This document shows, piece by piece, positions 35,326 through 44,194 of a stretch of 64,000 nt of DNA. Numbering within the stretch: the first letter of the stretch is position 1; each line of letters opens with the position of its first letter. Origin of the DNA: Kistimonas asteriae (lineage in GTDB: Bacteria > Pseudomonadota > Gammaproteobacteria > Pseudomonadales > Endozoicomonadaceae); the NCBI RefSeq assembly GCF_018263925.1, contig NZ_JAEVHF010000002.1, positions 372,001 through 436,000 of the forward strand. The letters run 5' to 3'. Below the pieces are notes generated by a model. That model had not been told where the DNA came from and ran no database searches. It worked only from the letters and a program-made list of their open reading frames with translations. Position numbers and translations under genes: made by a program.

Positions 35326-36244
35326 GTTCAGCCTCCAACTCCCGGGACTGATAATGATTGAACAGCGCGATCGGTATCAGCAGCAGTGCCAGCATGACCA
35401 TGGCAAGCGCAGCAGCTACCGGCCAGTCACGGTTGTTAAAGAATTCCTGCCACAGGACACGGCCAATCATCAGGGTATCGGGGCCGCCCAGTAGCTCAGG
35501 AATGACAAACTCGCCGACCGCTGGAATAAAGACCAGCATGGAACCGGCAATGATGCCGGCTTTTGATAGCGGTAGTGTCACCTTGAGAAAGGCTTTCCAT
35601 GGCTTGGCACCCAGGTCTGTCGCGGCTTCCAACAGTGACGGATCGTGTTTGATCAGGTTGGCATACAGCGGCAGGATCATGAACGGCAGATAGGCGTAGA
35701 CAATGCCAATATACACAGCAAAGTTGGTGTTAAGCATAGGCAGCGGATCATTGATCAATCCCAGGCTCATCAAGGCATTGTTAATTAATCCGTTGTTCTT
35801 CAGCAGGCCAATCCATGCATAGATCCGAATCAGGAAGGATGTCCAGGAAGGCAGCAGGATCAGTAACAGCAATGTTGCCTGCATATGCTGGGGTGCCCGC
35901 GCCATGGCATAGGCCATCGGATAACCGATCAGCAGACACAGTACCGTGGAATTAAACGCAATGACGATAGAGTCCAGGTACGCGGCGACATACAGTTCGT
36001 CATCCAGCAGCAACAGGTAATTGCCAATATTCAGGACAAACGTCAGCGTTTCATCGGCATAATCGACAATATCCGAATAAGGCGGAATGGCGATCTGGGC
36101 TGATGCAAAACTGATTTTCAGGACAATGGCGAACGGAACCAGAAAGAACAGTAATAACCAGAAATAGGGAATACTGATAACCAGTCGTCGACCGAAGGCG
36201 CCTTGTAGCGGCGCGGTAAGCGCTTGTATCGCTTTCATGGTCAC
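35315..36244 (-). CDS. potH: polyamine ABC transporter permease PotH (SpuG)
   Basis: 309 residues. It has FWLLLFFLVPFAIVLKISFA near the N-terminus and the EAA loop LLEAATDLGAKPWKAFLKVTLPLSKAGI. It starts 4 bp after potG and overlaps potI, a tightly packed operon. Confidence 0.94.
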   Translation of the reverse strand: MTMKAIQALTAPLQGAFGRRLVISIPYFWLLLFFLVPFAIVLKISFASAQIAIPPYSDIVDYADETLTFVLNIGNYLLLLDDELYVAAYLDSIVIAFNSTVLCLLIGYPMAYAMARAPQHMQATLLLLILLPSWTSFLIRIYAWIGLLKNNGLINNALMSLGLINDPLPMLNTNFAVYIGIVYAYLPFMILPLYANLIKHDPSLLEAATDLGAKPWKAFLKVTLPLSKAGIIAGSMLVFIPAVGEFVIPELLGGPDTLMIGRVLWQEFFNNRDWPVAAALAMVMLALLLIPIALFNHYQSRELEAEHEK

Positions 36245-36248
36245 CTCC

Positions 36249-37403
36249 CTAGGAATTCAGGACAACGGCACTGGCCGGTTCCCAGCTGACAAACACCGGG
36301 TCATCCCAGGTGGGCTGTTCGGAATGGCGATGCGTGTTCACATGGGTGGATTGCACCACCTTGCCGGATGGCAGCTTGATGTAATATACCGAATGGCCAC
36401 CCAGGTAGGCGATGTCATAAACGACGCCGGATGACCAGTTGTGATCACGGCTGGGCTTCTCTGTGGAGATGGTGGTTTTTTCCGGACGGATCGCGATCCA
36501 GACATTGGGGTCTTCTGCCGCCGAGGTAATGCCGTGGTTCACAAAAACCGGTGTGTCGAGCAGATGGGACTGAATCACGACATGATCGGCCTCATCCTCA
36601 ACGATATGGCCCTCGAACATATTCACGGAGCCAATGAATTCGGCCGTCATTCGGCTGTTGGGCGTTTCATAGATATCCTTGGGTGCGCCGGTCTGAACGA
36701 TCCAGCCACTGTCCATGATGCCGATACGGTTCGCCATGGTCATGGCTTCTTCCTGGTCGTGGGTGACCAGCATGCAGGTCACGCCAACATTCTCCAGAAT
36801 GTCGACCACTTCCAGCTGCATTTCGGTGCGTAGTTTTTTATCCAGTGCGCCCATCGGTTCGTCCAGCAACAGCATTTTCGGACGTTTGGCGAGACTGCGT
36901 GCCAGCGCGACGCGCTGACGCTGTCCACCGGAGAGCTGATGAGGCTTGCGTCGTGCATATTGGCTCATATGAACCAGACGCAGCATTTCAGCAACCCGGT
37001 CGGCGACTTCCGCCTTGGGTAATCCGTCTTGTTTCAGGCCGAAGGCAATATTCTTCTCCACGCTCATGTGCGGAAAAAGCGCATACGACTGAAACATCAT
37101 ATTGATCGGGCGTTCGTAGGGGGGCAGGGTGGTGATGTCCTGATCTTCCAGAATAATCTGTCCGGACGTTGGCTTTTCAAAACCGGCCAGCATACGCAGC
37201 AAGGTGGATTTTCCTGAGCCGGAACCACCCAACAGTGCAAAGATTTCACCTTTGTAGATATCCAGAGAGACACTATCGACGGCCAGGGTTGCGTCAAACC
37301 GTTTGGATACATTATCGATACGCAGAATGACGTCTTTTTTCTCTGTTGCGTTGCCGGAGTCTGTGCCGGTCATTTGCCGTTCCGTACTTCTGGTGACAGC
37401 CAT
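36249..37403 (-). CDS. potG: polyamine ABC transporter ATPase PotG (SpuF)
   Basis: 384 residues. Walker A GGSGSGKSTLLR, Q-loop MMFQSYALFPHM, signature LSGGQRQRVALARSLA, Walker B MLLLDEPMGALD, then a TOBE regulatory domain (VWIAIRPEKTTI, DIAYLGGHSVYYI). It energises the PotF-H-I importer. Confidence 0.95.
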   Translation of the reverse strand: MAVTRSTERQMTGTDSGNATEKKDVILRIDNVSKRFDATLAVDSVSLDIYKGEIFALLGGSGSGKSTLLRMLAGFEKPTSGQIILEDQDITTLPPYERPINMMFQSYALFPHMSVEKNIAFGLKQDGLPKAEVADRVAEMLRLVHMSQYARRKPHQLSGGQRQRVALARSLAKRPKMLLLDEPMGALDKKLRTEMQLEVVDILENVGVTCMLVTHDQEEAMTMANRIGIMDSGWIVQTGAPKDIYETPNSRMTAEFIGSVNMFEGHIVEDEADHVVIQSHLLDTPVFVNHGITSAAEDPNVWIAIRPEKTTISTEKPSRDHNWSSGVVYDIAYLGGHSVYYIKLPSGKVVQSTHVNTHRHSEQPTWDDPVFVSWEPASAVVLNS

Positions 37404-37520
37404 AGCCCGCCCTTCTTATTGTTAGTCGTGAATTACGTGCAGGGTGTTGTATGTATTTTCTAACCTGACAGCCTGCGATGACGGGGAGCATCGCAGGTTG
37501 TACGGGTTCTTCTATCGCTG

Positions 37521-38624
37521 TTACCGGTTGGTCTTCACCTTGGTGAAGGTTCGGGTAACCAGGCGATCAATCTTGGGAGGCAGTACTTCGAACACATACA
37601 GGTTCTTTTCCGCGTCCTTTGTCGGATAAATACCGGGGTTGGAAGTAATTTCCTCATCCACCATGGTCAGTGCCGCCTTGTTACCGCTGGCGTAGGAGAC
37701 ATAGTTCTGGATTTCAGCCATGACTTCCGGCTCAAGCAGGTAGTTCAGGAAGGCATAAGCTTCATCGACGTTTTCGGCATCCTTCGGCATGGCCAGCATA
37801 TCAAACCACATGCCTGCACCTTCCCTGGGAATCACGTACTCAACGGCTACACCGTTTTCAGCTTCATCGGCACGATCTGCCGCCTGCAGGATATCGCCGG
37901 ACCAGCCGACCGCAACACAGATATCGCCATTGGCCAGATCAGTGATGAACTTGGACGAATGGAAGTAGGTGATGTGTGGACGGATTTTCTGCAGCAGCGC
38001 TTCTGCCTGCTTGTAGTCACCCTTGTTCTTGGAGTTCGGATCAAGGCCGAGGTATTTCAGCGCTGCAGGAATGACTTCGGTCGGAGCATCCAGCAGGGCA
38101 ACGCCACACTGGTTCAGCTTGCTGATGTTCTCTTCCTTGAAGATCAGATCCCAGCTATTGACCGGTGCATCTTCACCCAGGTATTTGGCAACCAGCTCAG
38201 GGTTGTAACCAATGCCTGTTGTGCCCCAGAGGTAAGGGATTGAGTGTGCATTGTCTTTGTCGTAGGTTTCCAGCAATGCCATCAGGTTGGCGTCCAGATT
38301 TTTCCAGTTGGGCAGCTTTTCCTTATCCAGCGGTGTGAAAACACCAGCCTCAATCTGACGGCCCATAAACGACGCTGAAGGCACGACTATGTCGAAGCCG
38401 GTCTTGCCGGACAGCAGTTTGGCTTCCAGTACTTCGTTGCTGTCAAACACGTCATACACCACCTTGATGCCGGTCTTTTCTTCAAACCTGGCGATAGTGT
38501 CTTCAGCGATATAGTCGGACCAGTTGTAAACGTTCAGCACTTTCTCCGCGGCCATGGTCAGCGGTGATGCCAACGCACAGATAGCGGCAGTCGATGCCAG
38601 GAACTTGCCTGTTTTGTTGAACAT
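37521..38624 (-). CDS. potF: polyamine-binding periplasmic protein (PotF/SpuD-E type)
   Basis: 367 residues with a signal peptide (FLASTAAICALASPLTMAA). It then has EKVLNVYNWSDYIAEDTIARFEEKTGIKVVYDVFDSNEVLEAKLL, the PotF N-terminus with the ligand-contact Trp/Ser/Asp. HSSKFITDLANGDICVAVGWSGDI is also diagnostic. P. aeruginosa has two such genes here (spuD, spuE); this locus has one, and a paralogue sits at 56750-57850. The gap to potG is 117 bp. Confidence 0.94.
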   Translation of the reverse strand: MFNKTGKFLASTAAICALASPLTMAAEKVLNVYNWSDYIAEDTIARFEEKTGIKVVYDVFDSNEVLEAKLLSGKTGFDIVVPSASFMGRQIEAGVFTPLDKEKLPNWKNLDANLMALLETYDKDNAHSIPYLWGTTGIGYNPELVAKYLGEDAPVNSWDLIFKEENISKLNQCGVALLDAPTEVIPAALKYLGLDPNSKNKGDYKQAEALLQKIRPHITYFHSSKFITDLANGDICVAVGWSGDILQAADRADEAENGVAVEYVIPREGAGMWFDMLAMPKDAENVDEAYAFLNYLLEPEVMAEIQNYVSYASGNKAALTMVDEEITSNPGIYPTKDAEKNLYVFEVLPPKIDRLVTRTFTKVKTNR

Positions 38625-38672
38625 TCCTTTCCCCTGTTTTCTCGTTGTTGTTATGGTTTGTCGTATTTTTAA

Positions 38673-38697
38673 TGGGGCACACGGGGCTGGTGCCCCA
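38673..38697 (-). promoter_or_regulatory. hairpin between spuC and potF
   Basis: TGGGGCAC / GTGCCCCA with a 9-nt loop just after the spuC stop; no strong T-run. It probably stabilises or attenuates the mRNA, allowing different levels of enzymes and transporter. Confidence 0.45.
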
Positions 38698-38705
38698 CGG
38701 CCGCC

Positions 38706-40085
38706 TTAACCTTTTCTAACCGCTTCAAAGGTCAGGTCGAGGCAGCGTACTGCTTTTTCGATCAGTTCATCGATTTCTGCATGATTGATCACCAGTGGCG
38801 GTGAAATAATCATGGTGTCGCCGACGGCACGCATGACCAGACCGTTCCTGAAACAGAAATCGCGACACAGTGTGCCAGTCGTTCCCTGATCATCAAAGCG
38901 ACTTTTCGCTGCCTTGTCTGCGACCAGTTCGATAGCAGCAACCATGCCAACACCGCGCGCTTGACCGACCAATGGATGATCTGCGAGTTCCTGCCAGCGC
39001 TTCTGTAAATAGGGACCGGTTTCCGCTTTTACCGTTTCTACGATGTTTTCGTTTTGCAGAATGCGAATGTTTTCCAGGGCAACGGCTGCAGCCACAGGAT
39101 GGCCGGAATAGGTGTAGCCATGGTTGAAGTCGCCCCCCTTCTCCAGCAGCACATCGGCAACCCTGTCACCGACCATGACGCCACCGATGGGCAGGTAGCC
39201 AGAGGAAAGGCCCTTGGCAATCGGCATAAGGTCGGGTTTCAGGTCATAGTACTGACTGCCGAACCATTCACCGGTACGGCCGAAACCACAGATGACTTCA
39301 TCCGCGATCAGCAGAATGTCGTAACGGGCCAGAATCTCTTTCACGGCTGGCCAGTAAGTGGAGGGCGGTACAATCACACCACCAGCGCCTTGTATAGGTT
39401 CAGCGATAAACGCTGCAACGTTGTCTTCACCCAGTTCCTGAATCTTTTCTTCGAGTGCCTGTGCCGCCTGGAGACCGAATTCTTCAGGCGACAGATCGCC
39501 CCCTTCGCCATACCAGTAAGGCTGTTGGATATGCACAATACCTGGGATTGGCAGGTCGCCATGGGCGTGCATGGGCTTCATCCCGCCAAGGCTGGCGCCG
39601 GCAACGGTAGAGCCGTGATAGGCATTGTGGCGACTGATAATGGTTTTCTTGCCCGGCTTACCTTGCAGGTCCCAGTAGCGGCGCACCATTCTAAGAACCG
39701 TGTCATTTGATTCAGAACCGGAACCGGTAAAGAACACGTGGTTCAAGTGATCAGGTGTGACTTCTACCAGTTTTTCCGCCAGTGCGATGGCGGGTGGATG
39801 AGAGGTTTTGAAGAAACTGTTGTAGTAAGGCAGTTCCTGCATCTGGCGATAAGCGACATCTGCCAGCTCCTTGCGACCATAACCGACGTTCACGCACCAG
39901 AGACCGGCCATACCGTCAAGGATACGGTTACCATCGCTGTCTTCCAGGTAAACACCTTCCGCACGGGTAATCACGCGGGCACCTTCCATACCCAGTGCCT
40001 TGTTGTCACTGAACGGATGTAGATGGTGCTTGCGATCCAGGGTCTGTAATTGTGCGGTATCAAGGGGCAAAGTCATGTCGTTCAT
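38706..40085 (-). CDS. spuC: putrescine/polyamine-pyruvate aminotransferase SpuC
   Basis: 459 residues, class III PLP aminotransferase. [53 protein letters not shown], and the PLP lysine in [18 protein letters not shown]. SpuC transfers the amino group of putrescine (and others) to pyruvate. It follows spuB by 57 bp. Confidence 0.94.
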   Translation of the reverse strand: MNDMTLPLDTAQLQTLDRKHHLHPFSDNKALGMEGARVITRAEGVYLEDSDGNRILDGMAGLWCVNVGYGRKELADVAYRQMQELPYYNSFFKTSHPPAIALAEKLVEVTPDHLNHVFFTGSGSESNDTVLRMVRRYWDLQGKPGKKTIISRHNAYHGSTVAGASLGGMKPMHAHGDLPIPGIVHIQQPYWYGEGGDLSPEEFGLQAAQALEEKIQELGEDNVAAFIAEPIQGAGGVIVPPSTYWPAVKEILARYDILLIADEVICGFGRTGEWFGSQYYDLKPDLMPIAKGLSSGYLPIGGVMVGDRVADVLLEKGGDFNHGYTYSGHPVAAAVALENIRILQNENIVETVKAETGPYLQKRWQELADHPLVGQARGVGMVAAIELVADKAAKSRFDDQGTTGTLCRDFCFRNGLVMRAVGDTMIISPPLVINHAEIDELIEKAVRCLDLTFEAVRKG

Positions 40086-40142
40086 TATTATTCTCCGAAA
40101 AACAACCGCCGGCCCAAAGACCGGCAGGTAACCACATGTAAA

Positions 40143-41492
40143 TTAAACGCTCATTTGCAGGTACTTGCGTTCCCACGAGCTGATAACACGTTTAAAGTTC
40201 TGGTATTCGGCGCGTTTGACTTCGACGTAGGCCTGGACAAACAGTGGGCTCAGGATCTCCTTAAGCTCTTCACTGTTTTCCATACATTCCAGCGCGGCTT
40301 CGAGATTGAGAGGCAGGCTCTCGGCAGTGGATTCTTCATAGGCGCTGCCCTGTACTGGCTCGTCAGGATTGACCTGTTCAACCATGCCAAGATAGCCACA
40401 CAGCAGTGTAGCGGCAAATGCCAGGTAGGGATTCGCATCAGCGCCGGCTAAACGGTTTTCAACCCGGCGTGCGGCAGGGGATGAATCGGGTACACGCAGG
40501 CTGACGGTGCGGTTATCAATGCCCCAGGCGACGTTTACCGGGGCAGATGTACCTGAAAGAAAACGACGGTATGAGTTTACATTCGGTGCAAACAGCGGCA
40601 TGCAGGCGGCGATATGCTTTTGCTGACCACCAATGAAATGCAGGAATCTGTCTGTCTGGCTGCCATCATCGTTGCTGAAGATATTCTTGCCGGTTTTGCT
40701 GTCCAGGATACTCTGGTGAACATGCATGGAGCTGCCCGGTTCATCACCGATGGGCTTGGCCATGAACGTGGCGGTCATGTTGTGCTTGAGCGCCGCTTCA
40801 CGAACGGTGCGTTTGAAGACAAACACCTGGTCAGCGAGAGAAAGCGCATCACCGTGACGGAAGTTGATTTCCATCTGTGCGGCACCTTCCTCGTGAATCA
40901 GTGTGTCAATGTCGAGTTCCTGTTGCTCACACCAGTCATAGACATCCTCGAACATCGGGTCGTATTCATTGGCGGCATCAATACTGTACGACTGTCGTCC
41001 GGATTCCTGGCGACCGGAACGGCCGACAGGGGGCTCCAATGGAAAGTCCGGATCCGCGCTGCGCTTGGTCAGATAGAACTCCAGCTCCGGTGCGATGACC
41101 GGTTTCCAGCCTTTCGCTTCATACAGGGACAGGACTTTTTTCAGGACATTTCGCGGTGACATGGTGATCGGGTTGCCCTGCTTGTCATAGCAGTCATGGA
41201 TGATCATGGCCGTGGGCTCAAGGGCAAACGGCACCATGAAGACGGCGTTTTCATCCGGCTTGAGGATCATGTCGATTTCGGCGGGATCAATCAGGTCGTC
41301 ATAGACGGCATCGTCCACATAATCCCCGGTGACACTCTGGATCAGGATGGTTTCCGGCAGACGAATCCCTTTCTCATCAATAAACTTGTTGCAGGGCATG
41401 ATTTTGCCCCGTGCGATCCCGGTGAAATCGGTAATGACGCATTCCACTTCCGTGATCTTGTTCTCTTTAAGCCAGGCGCTTAATTTTTTCAT
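40143..41492 (-). CDS. spuB: gamma-glutamylpolyamine synthetase (SpuB/PuuA type)
   Basis: 449 residues, glutamine-synthetase fold. VECVITDFTGIARGKIMPCNKF, EGAAQMEINFRHGD (metal site), FMAKPIGDEPGSSMHVHQSI, NVAWGIDNRTVSLRVP and RRVENRLAGADANPYLAFA. It glutamylates polyamines for degradation. The adenylylation Tyr region of true GlnA is absent, fitting a catabolic enzyme. Confidence 0.93.
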   Translation of the reverse strand: MKKLSAWLKENKITEVECVITDFTGIARGKIMPCNKFIDEKGIRLPETILIQSVTGDYVDDAVYDDLIDPAEIDMILKPDENAVFMVPFALEPTAMIIHDCYDKQGNPITMSPRNVLKKVLSLYEAKGWKPVIAPELEFYLTKRSADPDFPLEPPVGRSGRQESGRQSYSIDAANEYDPMFEDVYDWCEQQELDIDTLIHEEGAAQMEINFRHGDALSLADQVFVFKRTVREAALKHNMTATFMAKPIGDEPGSSMHVHQSILDSKTGKNIFSNDDGSQTDRFLHFIGGQQKHIAACMPLFAPNVNSYRRFLSGTSAPVNVAWGIDNRTVSLRVPDSSPAARRVENRLAGADANPYLAFAATLLCGYLGMVEQVNPDEPVQGSAYEESTAESLPLNLEAALECMENSEELKEILSPLFVQAYVEVKRAEYQNFKRVISSWERKYLQMSV

Positions 41493-41546
41493 TGCTTTGT
41501 TGCCTGTGTTTTAGCTTGTCTAAATCCGTTGTGATGCTGTCCAGAA

Positions 41547-42329
41547 TCAGGATTGCCGACGGGCTGCCCGTGCGGCACATGCCTTGCCAAAGGCCTGAAA
41601 TATAGACAGATAGAAAGGGGATTCGTTCACTTTCCATTCCGGGTGCCACTGCACGGCCAGGGCAAAGGCCTTGCTGTCGGGGACAGAAATCGCTTCGACC
41701 AGACCGTCCGGCGCCCTGGCCTCGACCTGCAGCCCGATACCCAGTCGGTCAATGCCCTGGGTGTGCAAAGAGTTCACCGGTTGCGCACCTTCACCCACCA
41801 GTTCAGCCAACAGACCACCGGACGCAATGGTGACCTCGTGCGCGGGGCTGTACTGTTGCTCCAGTGGATCATCCTTGTTTTCCCGATGTTCCATGAACTG
41901 ACCGGTTTCATGGAGTTCCTGGTGCAGAGTGCCGCCCCAGGCAACGTTCATTTCCTGGAATCCTCGGCAGATACCCAGTACTGGCACGCCCGCATCGACA
42001 GCGGCACGGAGCAGCGGCAGGGTGGTGTGGTCGCGGAGTGAATCGTGCAGGGTGCCGGGCTTGCTGGGGTCACCGTCATAGTGATGAGGCTCAACATTGG
42101 AGTAGCCTCCGGTGAAGAGCAGGCCATCGAGTTTTTCCAGCAGGGGAGTCGCTGCCAGTGGCTCGGGCAGAGAGGGAATGATCACCGGCAGCGCACCTGC
42201 GCCATTGATGATCCCTGTAAGGTACTTCTCACCCGCCATATGGAAGCGGTGTGGGTCAACCACCTTGCTGTCTGCAGTAACTCCTACCAGAGGAACCAGG
42301 CCTGACTGCGGCCGGAATGCGGTAATCAT
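41547..42329 (-). CDS. puuD: gamma-glutamyl-GABA hydrolase PuuD (SpuA)
   Basis: 260 residues, class I glutamine-amidotransferase-like hydrolase. Nucleophile Cys in PVLGICRGFQEMNVAWGGTLHQEL, His-Glu in FALAVQWHPEWK. It releases GABA from gamma-glutamyl-GABA. First gene of the minus-strand polyamine operon. Confidence 0.94.
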   Translation of the reverse strand: MITAFRPQSGLVPLVGVTADSKVVDPHRFHMAGEKYLTGIINGAGALPVIIPSLPEPLAATPLLEKLDGLLFTGGYSNVEPHHYDGDPSKPGTLHDSLRDHTTLPLLRAAVDAGVPVLGICRGFQEMNVAWGGTLHQELHETGQFMEHRENKDDPLEQQYSPAHEVTIASGGLLAELVGEGAQPVNSLHTQGIDRLGIGLQVEARAPDGLVEAISVPDSKAFALAVQWHPEWKVNESPFYLSIFQAFGKACAARAARRQS

Positions 42330-42719
42330 GCATCACCTTTGCTTATTGGAATTCTGATCTTGTTATTTTCTGTTCTGCACTGTTCGTTTTTTTTAACACT
42401 TGTCGCTGCGTAAAAGCAAGACCTCTGCCAATGTGCCAAAACCGTAACATGGGGCGCAGCGCCAGCTTTCTTATGTGGCAATTACAAAAAAATACAAAAA
42501 TAGCGGGGGATTTAAGCCCTCTATCAGGGCGTTTTTTGATTGTGGCGCACCAATCTGGCCGTCGCAGGCTGTGTTGACTTCCCCTCTGGGCTGATATTCA
42601 CTATTGAACCCTAAGTGATGGTTGAAATATTTTACAAACCAGTCCAGCGTTACCCAAAAAGGCATCGTGCATGAAGCCGTGCCCAAACAAAGAATAATGA
42701 CAACAAAACGGATACCGTT
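42330..42719. other. divergent regulatory region between puuD and spuI
   Basis: 390 bp without genes. It holds the sigma-54 site for puuD and a hairpin with T-run (AGCCCTCTATCAGGGC then GTTTTTT, about 42513-42536) on the plus strand. A weak TTGACT...TATTCA pair (42574-42600, 15-bp spacer) could serve spuI. Confidence 0.5.
42416..42431 (-). promoter_or_regulatory. candidate sigma-54 promoter of the spu operon
   Basis: Minus strand TTGGCAGAGGTCTTGC then TTT: GG and GC elements exactly 10 nt apart, with TTGGCA and TTGCT matching the TTGGCACG-N4-TTGCW consensus at all but two defined positions. It lies about 87 bp before the puuD start. Confidence 0.55.
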
Positions 42720-44087
42720 ATGGATGCAGTAAAGTCTGAAACCGGTTTTTCCTCCTTTCTGGAGACGCACGCGTCAGTATCCCGCATTGACCTCCTGATT
42801 CCTGATATCAACGGTGTGATCCGTGGCAAACGGGTGGATCGTTCGGTGCTGGCCAAGGTGTTCAGCAAGGGAGTGTATCTCCCAGGCTCTGTGTTTGGTC
42901 TGAATATCCAGGGTGAAACCGTTGAGGAAACCGGGCTGGGCCTGAAGCAGGGTGATCCTGATCGTCTCTGCTTGCCGGTGGATGACAGTCTTTGTATCGT
43001 GCCCTGGCAAAGCCAGCCGACGGGCCAGCTCCTGATGTCCATGCATGAACTGAACGGCGAACCGTTCTTTGCGGATCCCCGGCATCGTTTGCTGGCGATT
43101 TATGAGCCGTTCAGCACGCTGGGCCTGACGCCGGTCACCGCGGTTGAGATGGAGTTTTATCTGGTCGACCGGGAACGGGATGGCGATAAGCCGCAGCCGC
43201 CGTTGTCACCGACAACAGGCAAGCGGGAGTCGGAAACACAGGTTTACTCCATTGATAATCTGGATGATTATGCAGACTTCTTGGCGGATGTGATCGCAGC
43301 GGCTCGTGAGCAGGGACTGCCGGCGGATTCCATTATCGCGGAATATGCGCCCGGTCAGTTTGAAGTGAATTTACATCATGTCGGCGATCCGGTGCTGGCC
43401 TGCGATCAGGCGATCCTGCTCAAACGGGTGATTCGGAACGTGGCGCTGCGTCATGGAGTTGAGGCCACCTTTATGGCCAAGCCTTATCCTGATCAGGCGG
43501 GTTGCGGGATGCACGTTCATATGAGCCTGTTGGATGCACAGGGCAACAATGTGTTTGCTGGTACCGACGATCAGGTCAGTCCGGTGCTGGAACAGGCTAT
43601 TGGCGGGTTGCTTGCTTTGATGGCCGACTCCATGGCGTTGTTGGCGCCCAATGTGAATTCCTATCGTCGGTTTGCACCGGAGTTCTTCACGCCCTGCGCG
43701 CCGACCTGGGGGGTTGATAATCGTTCGACGGCGATTCGGATTCCGGCGTGCGATGCCGCGAACACCCGGATTGAGTATCGGGTGCCAGGTGCGGATGCCA
43801 ACCCCTATCTGGTTGTCGCAGCGATTCTGGCAGGCATGCACTACGGCCTGACAGAAAAGATCACACCCCCGCCGGTTGCCACTGGGAACGCCAGTGAAAC
43901 CCATCCCCGTTCCTTGCCCGACAACCTGCGGGATGCGATGCGGCAGTTGGAATGCTCAGATGTTCTGCGTCGCTATTTTGGTGATGCGTTTGTGGAGGTG
44001 TATCTGGCCATTCGAAACCAGGAGTTGGAGACTTTTGAGAAAGTGATCTCTGGTGCGGAGTACGAGTGGTTCCTGGGCAGTGTCTGA
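42720..44087 (+). CDS. spuI: second gamma-glutamylpolyamine synthetase (SpuI type)
   Basis: 455 residues, glutamine-synthetase fold: IDLLIPDINGVIRGKRVDRS, EYAPGQFEVNLHHVGDP, FMAKPYPDQAGCGMHVHMSL, TWGVDNRSTAIRIP and EYRVPGADANPYLVVA. Divergent from puuD, exactly as spuI is from spuA in P. aeruginosa. It is clearly distinct from spuB and probably prefers another polyamine or monoamine. Confidence 0.92.
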   Translation: MDAVKSETGFSSFLETHASVSRIDLLIPDINGVIRGKRVDRSVLAKVFSKGVYLPGSVFGLNIQGETVEETGLGLKQGDPDRLCLPVDDSLCIVPWQSQPTGQLLMSMHELNGEPFFADPRHRLLAIYEPFSTLGLTPVTAVEMEFYLVDRERDGDKPQPPLSPTTGKRESETQVYSIDNLDDYADFLADVIAAAREQGLPADSIIAEYAPGQFEVNLHHVGDPVLACDQAILLKRVIRNVALRHGVEATFMAKPYPDQAGCGMHVHMSLLDAQGNNVFAGTDDQVSPVLEQAIGGLLALMADSMALLAPNVNSYRRFAPEFFTPCAPTWGVDNRSTAIRIPACDAANTRIEYRVPGADANPYLVVAAILAGMHYGLTEKITPPPVATGNASETHPRSLPDNLRDAMRQLECSDVLRRYFGDAFVEVYLAIRNQELETFEKVISGAEYEWFLGSV

Positions 44088-44099
44088 GCAGACACTGCC
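44076..44099 (+). terminator. hairpin at the end of spuI
   Basis: GGCAGTGTCT-gagc-AGACACTGCC, perfect 10-bp stem including the stop codon, followed by TTAAAAAATTATT. The T-run is poor but the stem is very stable. Confidence 0.55.
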
Positions 44100-44194
44100 T
44101 TAAAAAATTATTCACAGGATGAGTAGGTAGCTTGACCGCCAACTTCTAGACTTTCTGTATAGGCATCAAATCCTCACAGAATGACAGGGAAGTC

